Source of the DNA: an uncultured Pseudomonadota bacterium
GTDB taxonomy: Bacteria > Pseudomonadota > Alphaproteobacteria > Rs-D84
Length of the DNA stretch: 9,586 bases
Direction: 5' to 3'
Assembly: GCA_947303165.1 (NCBI GenBank)
Contig: CAMYXE010000018.1
Coordinates: 1-9,586 of the forward strand
Shown here in pieces: positions 6,515-9,586 of the stretch (the first letter of the stretch is position 1; each line of letters opens with the position of its first letter). Position numbers and translations under genes: made by a program. The notes below the pieces were generated by a model that saw nothing but the letters and a program-made list of their open reading frames with translations, was not told the origin of the DNA and did not search any database.

Positions 6515-7231
6515 CTATTTTTTTGATAATTTATCATACTCTACACGAATAATGTCGCCGATACCGCTTTTGCGCATGGTATTAGAAAAACGTGTGCAGT
6601 TGTCTAATTCTGTTTCCAAGGTTCCCCATCCAGAATATTCCCAATCTATCACCCCGATAATTTTCATTGTTTTGGGATTAATAATCATGTTGTTGCATAA
6701 ATCATTATGATTCCATCCATCGCCATCAGGTGTTTGTAAATCAGCGATTTCAGACGGACGTGCATTATGTATTTTATATATAAAATCTGCAATCTGGCGC
6801 GCCCATATTTTGCGGTGTTTAATTATTGTTTTAAAACCAAATTCATTCAGATTTTTCCCTGGAATAAAATCATATTTATAGAATACGTATTCGCCAATTT
6901 TGACGATTTCTGTATTCAATATTCTCAAAGGCGAATATGGCGATAGGGCATCGGTAATTCGTTTTTGACGGACAATTTTGTCATGGGGAATTGTTGAATC
7001 AACTTGTTTGCGAACCTTGAATACGTATTTTTTATCAACGATAAATCCAATATTCCAACCGCCTTTGACCATTTTAGTGTGCCGAAAGTTTAATTCTGGA
7101 AATGTGTGCTTTAATGCCATGTATTTGCGATACCAATCGTACAGTTTTACTTGGCGTAAATAGTCCCTACGCCGTTTGTTGGGCACAAAGCGGTACAAGA
7201 AATCACAAAATCTAAAAAATATCATCCACAT
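6515..7231 (-). CDS. Aminoglycoside phosphotransferase/choline-kinase-like kinase
   Basis: The 238-residue product has the APH/LicA-type protein-kinase-like fold. GGWNIGFIV (57-65) resembles the nucleotide-binding loop and K72 in YVFKVRK is the likely ATP-binding lysine. YDFIPGKNL (120-128) matches the hinge region. The catalytic loop is HNDLCNN with H175 and D177, and IDWEYSGWG (195-203) supplies the metal-binding D196. One odd feature is that family loops usually place Asn five residues after the catalytic Asp (HxDxxxxN), whereas here Asn lies at +3 and +4, so the loop is one residue short. The N-terminal RFVPNKRRRDYLR resembles basic motifs seen at the start of some surface-polysaccharide enzymes. 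A sugar, choline or lipid-head-group substrate is therefore more likely than an antibiotic, but this is inferred. No Shine-Dalgarno precedes the ATG at 7231, and ATG 7225 is possible. It diverges from priA across 69 bases. Confidence 0.82.
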   Translation of the reverse strand: MWMIFFRFCDFLYRFVPNKRRRDYLRQVKLYDWYRKYMALKHTFPELNFRHTKMVKGGWNIGFIVDKKYVFKVRKQVDSTIPHDKIVRQKRITDALSPYSPLRILNTEIVKIGEYVFYKYDFIPGKNLNEFGFKTIIKHRKIWARQIADFIYKIHNARPSEIADLQTPDGDGWNHNDLCNNMIINPKTMKIIGVIDWEYSGWGTLETELDNCTRFSNTMRKSGIGDIIRVEYDKLSKK

Positions 7232-7265
7232 AATTTGGTGCCAGAATTTATTACACTAAATGGTA

Positions 7266-7294
7266 TTGAAAAAAAAGAAAAAAACAAGTAATTT
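7266..7294 (+). promoter_or_regulatory. Promoter of priA, predicted to give a leaderless mRNA
   Basis: TTGAAA (7266-7271), a 17-base spacer and TAATTT (7289-7294) form a plausible promoter. The -10 box ends six bases before the priA ATG at 7301, so the transcript would start at or next to the ATG. The only purine-rich element is AGG at 7297-7299, which is one base from the ATG and too close to act as a Shine-Dalgarno. The 69-base gap to the divergent kinase gene holds no other clear site. A weak minus-strand TAATAA at 7253-7248 may serve the kinase. Confidence 0.5.
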
Positions 7295-7300
7295 ATAGGT

Positions 7301-9502
7301 ATGTTTAAATCTGGGACTGTTGTCAAAGTATTATTACCAAATGTTATCAATACTGGTTACGATTATCGTTTAACCAGTGATGCAGATCTAGGAACTTTTG
7401 TTCGGGTGACAGTTATGAACCGACCATATATTGGTGTTGTTTATGGTATTGGGGATAGCGGAATTGAACCAGATAAAATCAAAAATATATCAAAAGTATT
7501 TCATTCAAAATTATCTGTCACAGATTTACAGTGGATTCAAAAAATGTCTGAATGGACATTGATGGCACCAGGGGCAGTGTTGCGTTTGATAATAAATGTT
7601 CCTGATGCATTTGATGAACCAAGAATGGAACAATTGTATTCGTATAATGCGTCACATAATGATAAAAAAATTACAGAAAATCGCCAAAAGGTCATAGACG
7701 CGTTTGATTTAAATGATAATGAACCAATGTCGATATCTGATATTCAAAATATTGCACGTGTCGGACTGTCTGTGGTCAAGACTATGATTTCGCACAACAT
7801 GTTGGTACCTGTGATATCACGACCAATTGTTCAATCCTTTGCATATAAATATTCAGACAAGGGTAATATAGAATTAAATGATGAACAGCGTGCCGCAGCC
7901 GACTGTATAGCACATGACATAGATGTTGGTGGTTTTTCGGTTAATGTTCTTGATGGTATTACGGGCAGCGGAAAAACCCAGGTTTATTTTGATGCGGCAT
8001 GGCGTGCATACAGTGCAGGAAAATCGGTTTTATTAATGATGCCTGAAATATCACTTACCACACAATTTATAAAACGTTTTGAATCACGATTCGGGGCACC
8101 GCCTGTGGTGTGGCATAGTAATCTTACTGCGGCACGTCGGCGTGATATTTGGCGTGGTGTATTAAATGGTGAAATCAGAATGTTGGTTGGAACACGCAGC
8201 GCATTATTTTTACCATGGCAAGATTTGGGCTTGGTTGTTGTGGATGAAGAACATGATTCTTCTTATAAACAGGAAGATATGGGAAATTATCATGGACGTG
8301 ATATGGCGATTTTACGGGCGAAAATTTCAAAATTCCCGGTAATATTGGCAAGCGCAACCCCATCCGAAGAAACAATGCATAATATCGAGCTTGGCCGGTA
8401 TAAGCATTTGGTTTTGCAATCGCGATATGGCGGTGCGGAATTACCAACTATAGAAACCATAGACCTGCGAGAGCATCGACCAGTTGATTATAAAATAAAT
8501 TCTGAAACCGAAGATACTAAACCAGGTGCGTTGTCACCAGTTTTATGCGATGAAATTGCCGCAACATTGGACAAGCAGCAACAAGTTATGTTGTTTATAA
8601 ATCGTCGTGGTTTTGCACCAATTGTTCAATGCAAAAAATGTGGTTGGGTTGCAACATGTGCAGATTGTTCTGTGGGTATGACATATCATAAGAAATTGAA
8701 CAAGTTGTTGTGCCATATATGTGGACGCACAATGACATTGCCTGAAAAGTGCCCAGATTGTGGTTCGGATGTTTCAATGCGTGGCGCAGGATTGGAAAAA
8801 ATAGAAGAAGAGGTTCAGGCGAAATTCCCGGGTATTAGAACTGCGTTGGTGTCCAGTGATACTATGATTTCGCGTGGTGCGCTTGAACGATTAGTTGCAC
8901 AAATGGAATCTGGGGATGTAGATGTTGTTATTGGAACTCAGATTCTGGCCAAAGGACATCATTTCCCAAATTTAACATTGGTCGGGGTAGTAGACAGTGA
9001 TATGGGATTGTTTGGCACAGATTTTCGTGCCGCAGAGCATACGTTTCAACAATTGTTTCAGGTTGCTGGGCGCGCCGGTCGCGGAAAATTTCCGGGTCGG
9101 GTATTATTACAAACTTACCAACCGAATCATCCCGTATTGATGTCAATTTGCGCTGGTAATCGCGACGAATTTTTAAAAAAAGATATGGATGCAAGGTGTA
9201 GTGCTAAAATGCCACCATTTGGTCAAATAATCGCGGTTGTAATAGAATCAAAAAAAGAATCGGTGTTAAAAAGTTTTTGTTCGGAATTATCGTCAAAAAT
9301 TCCAAATGCCAAAGGAGCACGAATAATGGGACCCGTCATGGCGCAACTTTATCAGGTACGTGGTTGGTTTCGCATGCGTTTCTTGGTTGTTGGTGAAGAA
9401 CGTTCAGCGCTGCAACCTGTGGTTAAATTATGGCTTTCGCGCGTTCGCGTTCCCGCAAATATCAGGATTAAAATTGATGTAAATCCCCAGACTTTTATGT
9501 AA
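7301..9502 (+). CDS. priA: Primosomal replication-restart helicase PriA
   Basis: PriA is the cytoplasmic 3'-5' superfamily 2 DNA helicase that recognises stalled forks and D-loops and loads the replicative helicase for replication restart. The 733 residues match the family length (about 730). The N-terminal fork-binding domain is followed by Walker A GITGSGKT (219-226), the Walker B/DEEH box VVVDEEH (312-318) and motif III SATPSE (351-356). The zinc-binding insert has eight cysteines (C444, C447, C453, C456, C471, C474, C484, C487) that ligate two zinc ions. Motif V is IGTQILAKGHHFP (544-556) and motif VI is QVAGRAGRG (587-595). The end IRIKIDVNPQTFM matches the usual PriA C-terminus. All key residues are present, so it is probably active. 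It is divergent from the kinase gene and convergent, after a 14-base gap, with a gene ending at 9517. No clear terminator is seen. Confidence 0.98.
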   Translation: MFKSGTVVKVLLPNVINTGYDYRLTSDADLGTFVRVTVMNRPYIGVVYGIGDSGIEPDKIKNISKVFHSKLSVTDLQWIQKMSEWTLMAPGAVLRLIINVPDAFDEPRMEQLYSYNASHNDKKITENRQKVIDAFDLNDNEPMSISDIQNIARVGLSVVKTMISHNMLVPVISRPIVQSFAYKYSDKGNIELNDEQRAAADCIAHDIDVGGFSVNVLDGITGSGKTQVYFDAAWRAYSAGKSVLLMMPEISLTTQFIKRFESRFGAPPVVWHSNLTAARRRDIWRGVLNGEIRMLVGTRSALFLPWQDLGLVVVDEEHDSSYKQEDMGNYHGRDMAILRAKISKFPVILASATPSEETMHNIELGRYKHLVLQSRYGGAELPTIETIDLREHRPVDYKINSETEDTKPGALSPVLCDEIAATLDKQQQVMLFINRRGFAPIVQCKKCGWVATCADCSVGMTYHKKLNKLLCHICGRTMTLPEKCPDCGSDVSMRGAGLEKIEEEVQAKFPGIRTALVSSDTMISRGALERLVAQMESGDVDVVIGTQILAKGHHFPNLTLVGVVDSDMGLFGTDFRAAEHTFQQLFQVAGRAGRGKFPGRVLLQTYQPNHPVLMSICAGNRDEFLKKDMDARCSAKMPPFGQIIAVVIESKKESVLKSFCSELSSKIPNAKGARIMGPVMAQLYQVRGWFRMRFLVVGEERSALQPVVKLWLSRVRVPANIRIKIDVNPQTFM

Positions 9503-9516
9503 AGGCGTTTTTAGAG

Positions 9517-9586
9517 TTACACAACTTCTGTTACGGCGCGCAACGAACCATCACGTGAAAGTTGCACAACACGTATCTTTTTCTTC
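9517..9586 (-). CDS. C-terminal end of an unidentified gene, cut by window edge
   Basis: On the minus strand an open frame runs from the window edge to a TAA at 9519-9517. It encodes 22 visible residues ending in RVVQLSRDGSLRAVTEVV, preceded by three Lys. The frame is the only open one on that strand across this stretch and closes 14 bases from the priA stop, a common convergent arrangement. The fragment is too short to name a family. Confidence 0.55.
   Translation of the reverse strand, partial: KKKIRVVQLSRDGSLRAVTEVV

Noticed and set aside
6357..6710. 117-residue plus-strand frame spanning the orphan/kinase junction
   Set aside because: It is antisense to both genes and to their promoter and ribosome site, with no domain.
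6515..7231. Kinase as an antibiotic-resistance gene
   Set aside because: It shares the fold motifs only; there is no mobile context, and its N-terminus and sequence suggest a different substrate.
1..9586. CRISPR array, insertion sequence, prophage or toxin-antitoxin pair
   Set aside because: No regular spaced repeats, terminal inverted repeats, transposase, integrase or recognisable toxin/antitoxin genes were seen on either strand.

Overview
The window looks like chromosomal DNA of a low-GC, Gram-negative-type bacterium. It holds housekeeping genes (a serine tRNA, glyceraldehyde-3-phosphate dehydrogenase, MiaA, PriA) interspersed with genes that have no recognisable or no precise function. 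The pairing of a large secreted protein with InlB/Listeria-Bacteroides-like repeats and a Cys-rich tail with low-GC housekeeping genes resembles, from memory, uncultured gut-associated Alphaproteobacteria. That placement is an inference and was not tested. No mobile element, integrase, CRISPR array or phage gene is visible, and no stretch above 300 bases lacks a gene.

Layout, left to right. A tRNA-Ser(UGA) is cut by the left edge (1-50, minus), with a short leader hairpin and a possible promoter. Next are a 227-residue exported protein of unknown function (124-807, minus) behind a perfect-consensus sigma70-type promoter, then gap/GAPDH (908-1906, minus), then a 940-residue secreted repeat and Cys-rich protein (2034-4856, minus). 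miaA (4976-5875, plus) is divergent from the last. Its 3' end overlaps by 26 bases the 3' end of a convergent 196-residue orphan gene (5850-6440, minus). Upstream of the orphan on the same strand is an aminoglycoside-phosphotransferase/choline-kinase-like kinase (6515-7231, minus). It diverges from priA (7301-9502, plus). The last 70 bases hold the C-terminal end of another minus-strand gene, convergent with priA.

The genes do not form one pathway. The clearest functional link is that MiaA modifies A37 of tRNAs reading UNN codons, and the tRNA-Ser(UGA) at the left edge carries the A36-A37-A38 run MiaA recognises. Several genes appear to be single transcription units, because near-consensus promoters can be read directly before the 227-residue protein, gap, the large secreted protein, miaA, the 196-residue orphan and priA. 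At miaA and priA the -10 box ends only 6-7 bases before the ATG and no Shine-Dalgarno is present, which predicts leaderless mRNAs. The other most unusual points are the kinase with a catalytic loop one residue short and the Cys-rich secreted protein. I see no convincing evidence for a wholly new multi-gene system here.
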